Assembly (NCBI GenBank): GCA_018136815.1
Contig: CM030934.1
Coordinates: 7,600,559 to 7,664,558 of the forward strand
From: Isochrysis galbana
Lineage: Eukaryota > Haptophyta > Isochrysidales > Isochrysidaceae
Length of the DNA: 64,000 bases
Direction of reading: 5' to 3'
Shown here: piece after piece, positions 9,931-21,400 of the stretch
Layout of the letters: each line of letters begins with the position of its first letter
How positions within the stretch are numbered: position 1 is the first letter of the stretch
Program-made: the position numbers and the translations under genes
The notes under the pieces: model-generated
Database searches by the model: none
What the model was told of the DNA's origin: nothing
The model's input: the letters and a program-made list of their open reading frames with translations, nothing else

Positions 9931-12900
9931 ATGGCGCCTGGCGGCGGCGAGTCGTCGTCCTCCGCGTTGGCGAGTGTGGGCCGCACGCGTCAGAAGGACG
10001 ATCTAGCGGCGCTCGAGGTGATCCGAGTGGTCAGGAAGGCCATCCAATCCGCGCTCGACTCGAACGAGGTGGACCAGGAGACGGTGTGGGCGTGCACCCC
10101 TTGGCTCACCCCCCTCTCCTTCAGCCCCCCCCCCCTCCCCCAGCCCTCGCCCCCTCCCCCTCCCCCCGGAACCGCTGGCAGGGCGCCCGCGAGACTAGAC
10201 TTCTAATGGCTCCAACTGCCCATACCCACCCCCCCCGCAGCTGTCGAAGGCCGTCGGGGTCTCCAAAGCGCACGTGAAGATGTGGCTGGGCTCGAGGTGA
10301 GCGGCGCTGCGTGTGAGGCTGCGGCTGGATGCATGTGGGGCCCATTGCCGCTACGGAGGGCCGTGGACTCACTGGCACGTCCACCCGCACGAACCATGCA
10401 GTGTCTCTTGTCCTCAATGGGATGCAAAATTCTCCGACTGGCTCGAGCGAGTGCAAGACGAGGCTCTTAATGCAAGGTTCACAAATCCGAGCCGTAGACG
10501 GCCGCCTCGGCGGACGCCTCTATCTGCGCCCGCGCCAGCGGCAGTGGACCCGGTCGCATTGAACAAGTTGATTGAGGATCTTCTCGAACTCGAGAACTAC
10601 ATCCCTTGGAATGCTGTTGTCTCTGTGTGGGGTTGCAAACGCGCAGCATGGGCACGCAGGGTTCGCGCGTGCACGGATTTGCTTTCGGTGATTCGGCAGA
10701 TCATTGCCCTTGAGGAATCCATGTGCCCCTACGCGTTTGATCCCGCTTGGCGAAAGGGGGACAGGGACAACTGGCGGGTAACGCTTCTCAGCTCGACTGT
10801 CCCAAAGAAGGTGGGTTTGACTCGGGCTAACTGGGGCGATTGACCAGTTCCATGTAGCCGCACCGAACCTAGATCCCGCCTAGTGCTCCCATTTCTTTTG
10901 CTCACAATTTGAAAAAAAACGCTACAGGAAGCATCCCATCAATTCCAAGCATTCTGCTCTGCAGGTGGGCGGCTTGGTTCGTGATATGGAAGAGAGAATG
11001 CGATGGCAGCGCTTCGGAAAATATGAAGAGTTGCTTGACAGATTCAAGGCGATGCTGAAGATGCCCGTTGGGAGCCAGCTGAAGCACTTGGATACCCCCC
11101 GGAAAGATCCCAGTGATGCCCAGGACCTACCACAGAGTGCCAAGGAAATTCAAGTAAAAATCTCCCAATTCGGTTACGACGGTCTGCACGATCTTGCTTA
11201 CGACTGCTGTGAGCTTGCGAATCGCCTGCCCGATGCGGAGTACGCACGTGAATCTATCATCAAAATTTTGCAGCTTTCCGCAAACGAACGGAAGAGGATG
11301 CGCGCGTGGCAAGGATGCATGAGGAATGGCAGTGATAGCACTAGCGGTGCTGCTGCAGGCGATCGTGAAGGCGCGGGCGCATATTACGAGGAGACCTTGC
11401 ACTGTGTGCAGGAGGGAGGGGAGCAGGACGACGATGATGAGGATGGTGAGGAGACTCGAGTGGAGCAGAAGCTGGACGAGTCGTCTGACGAGGGGTCTGA
11501 GAATCAAGACGACGAGGAAGATGTGGCAGGAGTGGATGGTGAAGATTCACAAAAGAAGGAAACTGAGGCAGGCTTGGAGAGGGTAATAGAACAGGAGCAC
11601 GAAGAGGAGGAAGATGCAAAGAAAGCGGTCGGGTCCTACGAGATAAGTGAAGCTCAAGATGAGAAGGAGCTAGCCGCCTCTTTGACTAGCGTCTCACGGG
11701 CACACCGCATCATTTCCAAACGAGTATCGATTGCTAGCGACACGACATCTTCGAACGTGAGCACACATAAACTTTGTCACATTGCCCACGACTGTGTGCT
11801 AGAAGTGTCTGATCTGTCCGGCTTGGCCCTAGAAGGCAGGAAGGGATCGCCCGTATCCTGCCCCGATCCGGCTCGCGTGCAACCTCTCACTCAATTGTGT
11901 CCTTCCCCCTTCCACTAGGAGCTTCTTTCAGTCGAGCTCGAGCTTTCAGAAGAGGTGCGCCTGGCGGGGGCCAAGCGCGAGCGCGTCGAGGACAAGGAGG
12001 CCAAGTTTCAGTACTTCAAGAAGCAGCAGAGCTTGCATCCCGAGTATGCGGGGATTTATGCTGATTCGTTCATTAGGACCAACCAGAACATGCGGCGCTT
12101 TCAGGAATTGCTCGTCTGCTACGGGGCGGCCATTCCAGAATGTGTAGCTGGAGCCCTTCACATGCTTCCTGACACGACGTTGGGGTATTTGCGACACCAG
12201 CTTGGCGAAGAGCTTGGTTTTGATGGCGTTGAACATCTTCGGCTGCGGCGAGCCATGTTCATAGCAAACAAGTCTGCCGGTGCCACGCTGCACCAGGCTA
12301 GTTGCCCGCTGCCGTCGACTCAAAATCACAAATTGGCATACCCCTTCTTCTCACATCCGGAACATGTCCTCGTCGTGGATCGCGCCGCAGCGCCTCTTCC
12401 GTTATCGTTGATTGATGTGCAGAGTCTCCGTCGGCTTCACGAGAAGCTCTTGTGTGAGGATGTCTCTTTCGGTAAGGAACGTCACCCCGTGCCGGTCTTT
12501 AATGGCGCGGACGACGAGCCCGCGCCTAAATTCACCTATGTTACCCAATGCGTCGCCGGTGAAGCCTTTCGGCTCTTGCTCGGTGGGCCCATCCGCGAGC
12601 CGTGGTTGTGTCCAGGGCCGTGCCTCGCAAGCAACGGAAAGGGGCAGACCAAAAGTGTGAACACGAGCTTCCTGGATTACGACGAGCTTGGCCGCCTGAG
12701 GCACGCAGCACACATCGTCGACTCGATATACGAGTGCAGCCTGCTCAGCAATTGCAGGCCGGGTTGCCGGAATCGGTTGGTGCAGCTAGGTCCCCGTTTC
12801 CGGCTCGAGGTGTTCCGATGTCCCAACGAGGGACGCTTCAGCAAAGGGTGGGGCGTGAGGAGTCCGGATAGGATCCCGAAAGGGAGCTTTGTGTGTGAAT

Positions 12901-13376
12901 ATATTGGTGAGTATATCAGCGATGACGAGGCGGAGAGCCGCGGGACACGATACGACAAGCAGCGCATGAGCCGTTTGATGGATGTCGTAGGGGATGGCAA
13001 GGAGTCGTTGCGGATGTGCATCGATGCTACGTTCTTCTCGAACTTAGGTATGTCGCCGAAGCCCAGGTGCACCCCAGCACGTAGCGGGCATTGCACTGCG
13101 TGCATTACGTGGGCCTTGCCCTTCAATGCCAAGTCGATGAATACCTCCGGATTCCCGTTTGCAGGTCGATTCCTAAATCACTCCTGCGACCCGAATTGCT
13201 TCAAGCAGCGTGTCTTCTGCGATCACCACGCGCGATTGCCAAGGGTAGCCTTCTTTGCGCTCACCGACATCGAACCGCTAGATGAGCTTTGCTATGATTA
13301 TGGGTACGCTGATGTTCCAGGGAAGACTATGCCTTGCCTTTGTGGAGCTCGCAATTGCTCGAAGTTACTCTACTAG
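9931..13376 (+). CDS. SU(VAR)3-9-like SET-domain histone lysine methyltransferase, six exons
   Basis: Six exons join in frame to 948 residues: 9931-10083, 10241-10296, 10402-10810, 10965-11852, 11919-13047 and 13165-13376. All five introns are GT-AG, 66-157 nt. The N terminus has a helix-turn-helix-like segment (LSKAVGVSKAHVKMWLGS) split between exons 1 and 2. The middle (about 11420-11640) is very acidic, rich in Asp and Glu. The C-terminal half holds a pre-SET-like Cys cluster (ECSLLSNCRPGCRNR), then SET with the cofactor-binding GWGVR, the catalytic RFLNHSCDPNC (its first residues joined across the last intron) and YDYG, and a post-SET CLCGARNC. This set of motifs matches enzymes that transfer methyl groups from S-adenosylmethionine to histone H3 lysine 9 in heterochromatin; the substrate here is inferred. 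Start context is gcgATGG. Boundaries of exons 2 and 4 are the least certain. Confidence 0.85.
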
Positions 13377-13541
13377 TTGGCATGCTTCCTCGATGTGTGT
13401 GTTGCACTCGACAACTGTTGGGAGTCATGCGATGCTCTAACGCACGGATGCATCGCCTATAATAGCTCACACTGTGGACCGCGCGGCAAGAGAACCACGG
13501 ATAAGGGTCGGGTCCAGCGGCCAAGTCCACGGGTGCCGGGG

Positions 13542-13705
13542 ACAAATATACATGTTAGCCACCGTAGGCTCCCAGCTACCGGTAGCTCACCCTCCTGTCA
13601 GGTCTGGTAGCGTTGCTCACCCAGGAGCTCCCAGGGGCTATTCTTATCGCCCCCCGGGGCAGCTACCAGTAGCTGGGAGCCTACGGGGGCTGACATATAC
13701 ATTCT
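13542..13705. repeat. Fold-back (inverted-repeat) element
   Basis: Arm 1 (13542-13587) and arm 2 (13661-13705) are reverse complements over about 45 bp with few mismatches; shared core gtaggctcccagctac. They are separated by a loop of about 73 bp. It lies 165 bp past the SET-gene stop. A MITE-like element or a long stem-loop in a 3' untranslated region are both possible. No clear target-site duplication was seen. Confidence 0.6.
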
Positions 13706-14814
13706 TGAAGGTCATCTAACTTTATAGTTGGTCGCCATGGAGCGCGCCGCCGCTCCCCACCTCTCCTTCGGGCCCCCCACTGCGGGCGCCCCCCCAATAC
13801 CCATGGAGCTGTCGCAGGCGAAGCGGCCGCGTCCGCCCGCAAAGGCCGAGAAGTTGAGCGCGACCCCGGTCGCGCCGCAAGGCCCGTGGCCCTGGCCACA
13901 ACAAGGAAGGCAGCCATGCTGCCCCCCCCCCAATGGTGGGCCGCAGGCTGTGACAAGCAGCACAACAGTACCAGACCAGCAGAGGCACTCCTCCATCAGG
14001 CATGCCTTATGGCAGAGGCCTCTCCCACCCTGGGGACGGCCGCGCTGCCTCGGCAGCGCGGCCCGAGACCGGGTGGCCCTTATGGGCACAACACTAGCAA
14101 CAGGATCAATACGTATCAGAAGACAGACCCAACAGCACAACATCACACAACCCCACTCATCAGCAGGAACCAAGAGGCGCCCCTAGGCGCATGCCATCAT
14201 GCCATCCCTCTTTACCGACCGCGCTCTCAAATCGAGTCACAACCTCACCACCACCACTGCCTGTCCCTGCCGCTCACTCAGGAGCCACTCTCGGATGACG
14301 GATGATAAATAAAATAATTAATGTTATATCCTAGCCAACCCCACTAGCTAATTGGACACAACTTTTCCGTCCCGGAATCCCGCCATGCCTGACGAGCCAG
14401 GTGTCCGGGTGCTACCGGGGGGAGGGGGCACCGCCCCCTCCCCTCGGTATTTGTCCTCCCCCCAGTGCACGCACCGACCCCGCGCACCCCAGCGCGTCCT
14501 CTCCTCGAGTCCACGCTGGGGGAAAACCCCTTTCGGGTAAAAGCAACGCAGGGGGGGGGGCACTCGTGAGATAGGGGCCCAGAAGCGCTAATCTCCCTCG
14601 CTAGTGCGAGTGGCCACGGCGAGCCGCGGCCCTTCCCTCCTGGCTCTGGCGCCCCCGTCTTCTCTTACCCAAACGGGGCGAGAAGACACGTTTCTGCCGG
14701 AGGGGAGAGCTGCCGCTCCCCCCTCCCCTCCCTCTTCCCTTTTCCTCCTCTCTTCCCTGCGGCGGGGGCCCATGGCGCGCGCCTGCGGCCCCTCGCTCAG
14801 CGCCAAGCGCATCA
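13706..14814. other. Intergenic region, one doubtful open frame
   Basis: An ATG at 13737 in good context (gccATGG) opens about 150 codons rich in Pro, Ala and Gln, but it shows no domain and runs into low-complexity sequence. The stretch 14350-14800 is GC-rich filler just upstream of the transposase fragment. No gene is supported. Confidence 0.4.
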
Positions 14815-15403
14815 CCATTCAGATGGACAACGCCACCCCGCACAAAAGCAAGAGCAAGGAGAAGGATGATACCATGGAGAACCGCCTTAAGGATGTGCTC
14901 CGGGCTCTGCGGCGCAACGGCAAGCAAGTAGGTCCAGAAATTGTGTTTTTGCGGCAAGTGCCTAATTCTCCTGACACAAACGCGTGTGACCTGGGATTCT
15001 TCAAATCGATCGACTCGCGACTTCCAAAGCGCCGTGACTTCAACTTAGATCGCTTCACCGAGCAGTGCCTCCAAGCGTTCCGCGAATATCCTCCGGAGAA
15101 ATAAAATGCTTTGTTTGATACTAAGACACGTGTGTTGTTGTCCATTGTGGCGGCGGAAGGTCGGAATGATTACGCCTTACCGCATCGCCGTGACACCGTC
15201 TCTGACAGTGAATAGAGTGCTTGTCTTCAAGATGTTCGTAGTAAGTATAAATCGTCAGTAATACACCAAACTAACTCACCATGTTAAGCCAGCATGTACC
15301 ATCCCTACAGCCTAGCGCCTAAGTGGAATACCTTCCCAAGTCTGGGCGCCGCCATTGCTCCCCAAAGTCTCCCAGGCATCTGAGTTTTGGAACGGAGGTA
15401 GTA
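14815..15403 (+). mobile_element. Tc1/mariner-type DNA transposon, 5'-truncated, with right terminal repeat
   Basis: The C-terminal third of a DDE transposase is readable at 14815-15242: IQMDNATPH (second catalytic Asp), then VPNSPDTNACDLGFFKSI (third catalytic Asp), then the usual AFREYPPEK tail. A TAA at 15102-15104 interrupts the frame; the same frame continues beyond it with family-like sequence (NALFDTKTRVLLSI, then AAEGRNDYALPHRR) to a stop at 15240-15242. The right end at 15381-15403 reads tgagttttggaacggaggtagta, whose reverse complement begins TACTACCTCCGTT, like the Stowaway/plant-mariner terminal repeat that begins at a TA target. No left terminal repeat and no N-terminal DNA-binding domain were found, so this is a dead 5'-truncated copy. 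Confidence 0.75.
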
Positions 15404-15406
15404 TTT

Positions 15407-15430
15407 ATTTTACTACTACTACTACTACGT
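15407..15430. repeat. TAC trinucleotide microsatellite
   Basis: A short run of tac repeats directly after the transposon end; it may have grown from the TA target site. Confidence 0.7.
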
Positions 15431-15450
15431 ATTATTATAGATCGTCAGCC

Positions 15451-18400
15451 TCACATGGTGGCGCACACACGTGGGCCTGCTCGGCATGCCCAATCTCCAC
15501 TCGACAACTGAGAATACTCGCACAACGCACAGCCGGCCGAGCAATCGAGCGGGTACAAGGAGGGTTCCTCGGGCCAGCCGATCGCGTCAATATAGAAGAC
15601 ATCGCACGTGGCGGCGTCCTCCTCCACGTAAAAAGGCGACCGCACAACGCCGAGGTTGTAGCACCACTCGTTACCCAACTTGCCCGAGCGCATGGTACGA
15701 CCTTCGAGCCTATCTTTGCCAACGCATGCTCTAGGTAGCGATGGGGGTGACGGTTGCGGAATCGATAGTGGCGGCGGCGGGTACAAGGGGGATGGAGACG
15801 AGCCGCCTTGTAACCATGACCAAGTTGAGAAAAGGCCTAATCCAACCAGGGCTAGTCTTAGGAGAAAGAGGAGCGCCGTATCCAAGAAGGGCCTTACAGC
15901 GGGCGGAGCCGGCGGCGGCGAAAGAGGCGGAGGCCATTGCGAAGGTGCCGGCGGGAGGGGCGGAGGCGGCGATGGGGGTGGTGAGGGCGGAGGCGGCGAT
16001 GGCGCCGGTGAAGGTGGAGGCGGCAATGAGGGCGGAGGTGGCGATGGCGGCGGTGAGGGCGGCGGTGAAGGCGGAGGCGGCGATGGCGGCGGTGTTGGCG
16101 GAGGCGGTGAGGGCAGCGGAGAAGGCGGAGGCGGCGATGGGGGCGGTGAGGCCGGAGGCGGCGATGGCGGCGGTGAGGGCGGAGGTGGCGATGGCGGCGG
16201 TGAAGGCGGAGGCGGCAATGGCGGCGGTGAAGGCGGAGGCGGTGAGGGCAGCGGAGAGGGCGGAGGCGGCGATGGTGGCGGTGAGGGTGGAGGCGGCGAT
16301 GGCGGTGGTGAGGGCGGAGGCGGCGATGGCGGCGATGTTGGTGGAGGCGGTGAGGGCGGCGGAGAGGGCGGAGGCGACGAGGGCGGCGGAGATGAAGGTG
16401 GAGGCGGCGACGGTGGCGATGATGGTGGGGGAGGCGACGGTGAAGGCGGGGGCGGCGAGGGCGGTGGCAGTGAAGGCGGAGGCGGCGAAGGGGGAGGTGA
16501 GGGCGGAGGTGAAGGTGGAGGCGGTGACGGCGGCGGCAACGAGGGTGGTGGCGGGGGATGCGCTGGTGTTCCGTCGGGAACATTGGGCGGAAAATTGGGT
16601 GGCGGTGGCGGCGGCAACAACGGCGGCGGTGAGGGTGGAGGCGGCGAGGGCGGCGGCGAGGGCGGCGGTGGCGAGGGCGGCGGCGGCGAGGGCGGCGGCG
16701 AGGGCAGCGGCGGCGAGGGTGGCGGCGAGGGCGGCGGCGGCGAGGGCGGCGGCGAGGGCGGCGGTGGCGATGGCGGCGGCAAGGGCGGCGGCGGCGAGGG
16801 CGGCAGCGAGGGAGGCGGCGGCGATGGCGGCGGCGGCGATGGCGGCGGCGATGGCGGCGGCGGCGATGGCGGCGGCGATGGTGGCGGCGGCGATGGCGGC
16901 GGCAAGGGCGGCGGCGGCGATGGTGGCGGCGATGGCGGCGGCGGCGATGGCGGCGGCGATGGCGGTGGAGGTGATGGCGGAGGCGACGGCGGTGGAGGCG
17001 ACGGCGGTGGAGACGACGGAGGCAGTGATGGTGGCGGGGGAGAAGGCGGCGGAAGGGGGGGAGCGGAAGGGGGCGGTCTGGGCGGGAAGATGGTTCTCGA
17101 GGTCACAGCCACTGCACCCAGGTTGAGACTGGTCGTCAAGTTGTTTATCCTTTGCTCGAACTCAGTCTGCAAGTCACTTGCCACGGCGTCAAGGCTCGAA
17201 CCCTTGGGCACCTCGCGAGATACAACTATGTCGATGAAAAGCTCGAACGCGTAAGTGTAGTTGGTGATGCTAAAGGCGCCCTCTGCCTCAGCAAGCGTTT
17301 GGTTGTCTTTGGAGATGAGAGGAGTCGTGCGCACGTTGTCTCCTCGTTGCACGTAGCCCAACAGGGATACGGCGGTCAGCGTGGCGTCGGGGTCCACTTT
17401 ACACGTCGACCCGCAGTAGGCGAGGAGGACTGATGCATTGAGGTTAATCCCGGAAACACGATCGACGAGATAGATTTCAGCTGTCGTTTCGTTGTCGTCG
17501 AGCCCGTCATAGATCGGATCGACCGGCTGGCCCTGGAGAGCCGACGCATCCAACACCATGCGCGAACGAACGCGTCGGCTCGAGGCGCTTTTGACCTCTC
17601 CCAATAAACTTACGGCAAGCGGAGAAGAAGGGGGAGAAGAAGGCGGCGTCGACGGTGGCGGCGGAGCGGCGGGCGGTGTCGATGGTGGTGGCGTCGATGG
17701 TGGTGGCAAGGAGGGCGGCGGCGGCGAGGGCGGTGGGGGCGATGGCGGTGGGGGCAACGGTGGTGGTGGAGAGGGCGGCGGCGGGAAGGGCGGCGGTGGC
17801 GACGGTGGGGGCGGCGACGGTGGGGGCGGCGACGGCGGCGGCGGCGACGGCGGTGGCGGCGAGGGCGGCGGGGGCGAGGGAGGTGGAGAAGGGGCGGATG
17901 CAAGGGCGGGGGTGGCGAGGGCGGTGGCGGCGATGGCGGTGGAGGCAAGGGTGGCGGCGGAGAGGGCGGTGGCGGAGATGGGGGTGAAGAGGGCGGCGGA
18001 GGCGATGGCGGCGGAGGCGATGGCGGCGGTGGCGAGGGCGGCGGCGGAGACGGTGGCGGCGGCGAAGGAGGCGGTGGCGAGGGAGGTGGGGAAGGGGGTG
18101 GCGGCGACGGCGGCGGCGGCAACGGCGGTGGAGGCGACGGCGGTGGAGGCGATGGTGGCGGAGGAGAAGGAGGCGGCGGAGATGGAGGTGGGGAAGGAGG
18201 TGGTGGGGAAGGCGGCGGAGGCGATGGAGGTGGTGGAGAAGGCGGCGGTGGCGATGGCGGAGGCGGAGAAGGTGGCGGTGGTAAGGGCGGAGGAGGCGAT
18301 GGCGGGGGCGGCGACGGCGGCGGCGGCGACGGCGGGGGCGGTGACGGCGGCGGCGACGGCGGGGGCGGCGACGGCGGAGGCGGCGAGGGCGGCGGCGGCG

Positions 18401-21400
18401 ACGGTGGCGGCGGCGACGGTGGCGGCGGCGAGGGAGGCGGCGGAGATGGTGGCGGCGGCGAGGGAGGCGGTGGCGAGGGAGGTGGGGAAGGGGGCGGCGG
18501 CGATGGCGGCGGCGGCGATGGCGGCGGCGGCGACGGCGGTGGGGGCGAGGGCGGCGGCGGAGAGGGCGGCGGCGGAGATGGGGGTGGGGAAGGAGGCGGT
18601 GGGGAGGGCGGTGGAGGCGATGGCGGGGGCGGCGATGGCGGTGGCGGCGATGGCGGAGGGGGTGACGGTGGCGGCGGCGACGGTGGCGGCGGCGACGGTG
18701 GTGGCGGCGACGGCGGCGGCGGCGACGGCGGCGGCGGCGAGGGAGGCGGCGGAGATGGTGGCGGCGGCGAGGGAGGCGGTGGCGAGGGAGGTGGGGAAGG
18801 GGGCGGTGGCGATGGCGGCGGCGGCGAGGGCGGTGGCGGCGATGGCGGTGGGGGCGAGGGTGGCGGCGGAGAGGGCGGCGGCGGAGATGGGGGTGGGGAA
18901 GGAGGTGGTGGGGAGGGCGGCGGAGGCGATGGCGGTGGCGGCGATGGCGGCGGAGGCGATGGCGGAGGCGGTGACGGTGGGGGCGGCGACGGTGGCGGCG
19001 GCGACGGTGGGGGCGGCGACGGCGGAGGCGGCGACGGCGGCGGCGGAGACGGTGGCGGCGGCGATGGCGGCGGTGGCGAGGGAGGGGGGGAAGGGGGAGG
19101 CGGAGAGGGCGGCGGTGGCGAGGGCGGGGGCGGTGAGGGCGGTGGGGGCGAAGGTGGCGGAGGCGATGGCGGAGGCGGGGATGGGGGCGGGGAGGGCGGC
19201 GGCGGCGACGGTGGCGGCGGCGATGGTGGTGGCGGAGATGGGGGAGGCGGAGAAGGCGGCGGTGGGGAGGGCGGTGGAGGCGATGGCGGCGGAGGCGATG
19301 GCGGAGGTGGAGAAGGCGGCGGTGGTGAGGGCGGCGGAGGCGATGGAGGTGGTGGAGAAGGCGGCGGTGGCGATGGCGGAGGCGGAGAAGGTGGCGGTGG
19401 TGAGGGCGGTGGAGGCGATGGCGGGGGCGGTGACGGCGGCGGCGGCGACGGCGGGGGCGGCGACGGCGGCGGCGACGGCGGGGGCGGCGACGGCGGCGGC
19501 GGCGATGGCGGGGGTGGCGATGGCGGCGGCGGCGACGGCGGCGGCGGCGAGGGAGGCGGCGGAGATGGTGGCGGCGGCGAAGGAGGCGGTGGCGAGGGAG
19601 GTGGGGAAGGGGGTGGCGGCGACGGCGGCGGCGGCAACGGCGGTGGAGGCGACGGCGGTGGAGGCGATGGTGGCGGAGGAGAGGGCGGCGGCGGAGATGG
19701 AGGTGGGGAAGGAGGTGGTGGGGAGGGCGGCGGTGGCGATGGCGGTGGCGGCGATGGCGGCGGAGGCGATGGCGGAGGCGGTGACGGTGGCGGCGGCGAC
19801 GGTGGCGGCGGCGACGGTGGGGGCGGCGACGGCGGAGGCGGCGACGGCGGCGGCGGAGACGGTGGCGGCGGCGATGGCGGCGGTGGCGAGGGAGGGGGGG
19901 AAGGGGGAGGCGGAGAGGGCGGCGGTGGCGAGGGCGGGGGCGGTGAGGGCGGTGGAGGCGAAGGTGGCGGAGGCGATGGCGGAGGCGGGGATGGGGGCGG
20001 GGAGGGCGGCGGCGGCGACGGTGGCGGCGGCGATGGTGGTGGCGGAGATGGGGGAGGCGGAGAAGGCGGCGGTGGGGAGGGCGGTGGAGGCGATGGCGGC
20101 GGAGGCGATGGCGGAGGTGGAGAAGGCGGCGGTGGTGAGGGCGGCGGAGGCGATGGAGGTGGTGGAGAAGGCGGCGGTGGCGATGGCGGAGGCGGAGAAG
20201 GTGGCGGTGGTAAGGGCGGAGGAGGCGATGGCGGGGGCGGCGACGGCGGCGGCGGCGACGGCGGGGGCGGTGACGGCGGCGGCGACGGCGGGGGCGGCGA
20301 CGGCGGAGGCGGCGAGGGCGGCGGCGGCGACGGTGGCGGCGGCGACGGTGGCGGCGGCGAGGGAGGCGGCGGAGATGGTGGCGGCGGCGAGGGAGGCGGT
20401 GGCGAGGGAGGTGGGGAAGGGGGCGGCGGCGATGGCGGCGGCGGCGATGGCGGCGGCGGCGACGGCGGTGGGGGCGAGGGCGGCGGCGGAGAGGGCGGCG
20501 GCGGAGATGGGGGTGGGGAAGGAGGCGGTGGGGAGGGCGGTGGAGGCGATGGCGGGGCGGCGATGGCGGTGGCGGCGATGGCGGAGGGGGTGACGGTGGC
20601 GGCGGCGACGGTGGCGGCGGCGACGGTGGTGGCGGCGACGGCGGCGGCGGCGACGGCGGCGGCGGCGAGGGAGGCGGCGGAGATGGTGGCGGCGGCGAGG
20701 GAGGCGGTGGCGAGGGAGGTGGGGAAGGGGGCGGTGGCGATGGCGGCGGCGGCGAGGGCGGTGGCGGCGATGGCGGTGGGGGCGAGGGTGGCGGCGGAGA
20801 GGGCGGCGGCGGAGATGGGGGTGGGGAAGGAGGTGGTGGGGAGGGCGGCGGAGGCGATGGCGGTGGCGGCGATGGCGGCGGAGGCGATGGCGGAGGCGGT
20901 GACGGTGGCGGCGGCGACGGTGGCGGCGGCGACGGTGGGGGCGGCGACGGCGGAGGCGGCGACGGCGGCGGCGGAGACGGTGGCGGCGGCGATGGCGGCG
21001 GTGGCGAGGGAGGGGGGGAAGGGGGAGGCGGAGAGGGCGGCGGTGGCGAGGGCGGGGGCGGTGAGGGCGGTGGGGGCGAAGGTGGCGGAGGCGATGGCGG
21101 AGGCGGGGATGGGGGCGGGGAGGGCGGCGGCGGCGACGGTGGCGGCGGCGATGGTGGTGGCGGAGATGGGGGAGGCGGAGAAGGCGGCGGTGGGGAGGGC
21201 GGTGGAGGCGATGGCGGCGGAGGCGATGGCGGAGGTGGAGAAGGCGGCGGTGGTGAGGGCGGCGGAGGCGATGGAGGTGGTGGAGAAGGCGGCGGTGGCG
21301 ATGGCGGAGGCGGAGAAGGTGGCGGTGGTGAGGGCGGTGGAGGCGATGGCGGGGGCGGTGACGGCGGCGGCGGCGACGGCGGGGGCGGCGACGGCGGCGG

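Noticed and set aside
15102-15104. Stop-codon reassignment suggested by TAA inside the transposase
   Set aside because: Other genes here end cleanly at TAA, TAG and TGA; a dead transposon explains the stop.
15680-17254. Plus-strand Gly-rich frame of about 520 codons
   Set aside because: Antisense of the second Pro array and the folded domain; low complexity with no domain of its own.
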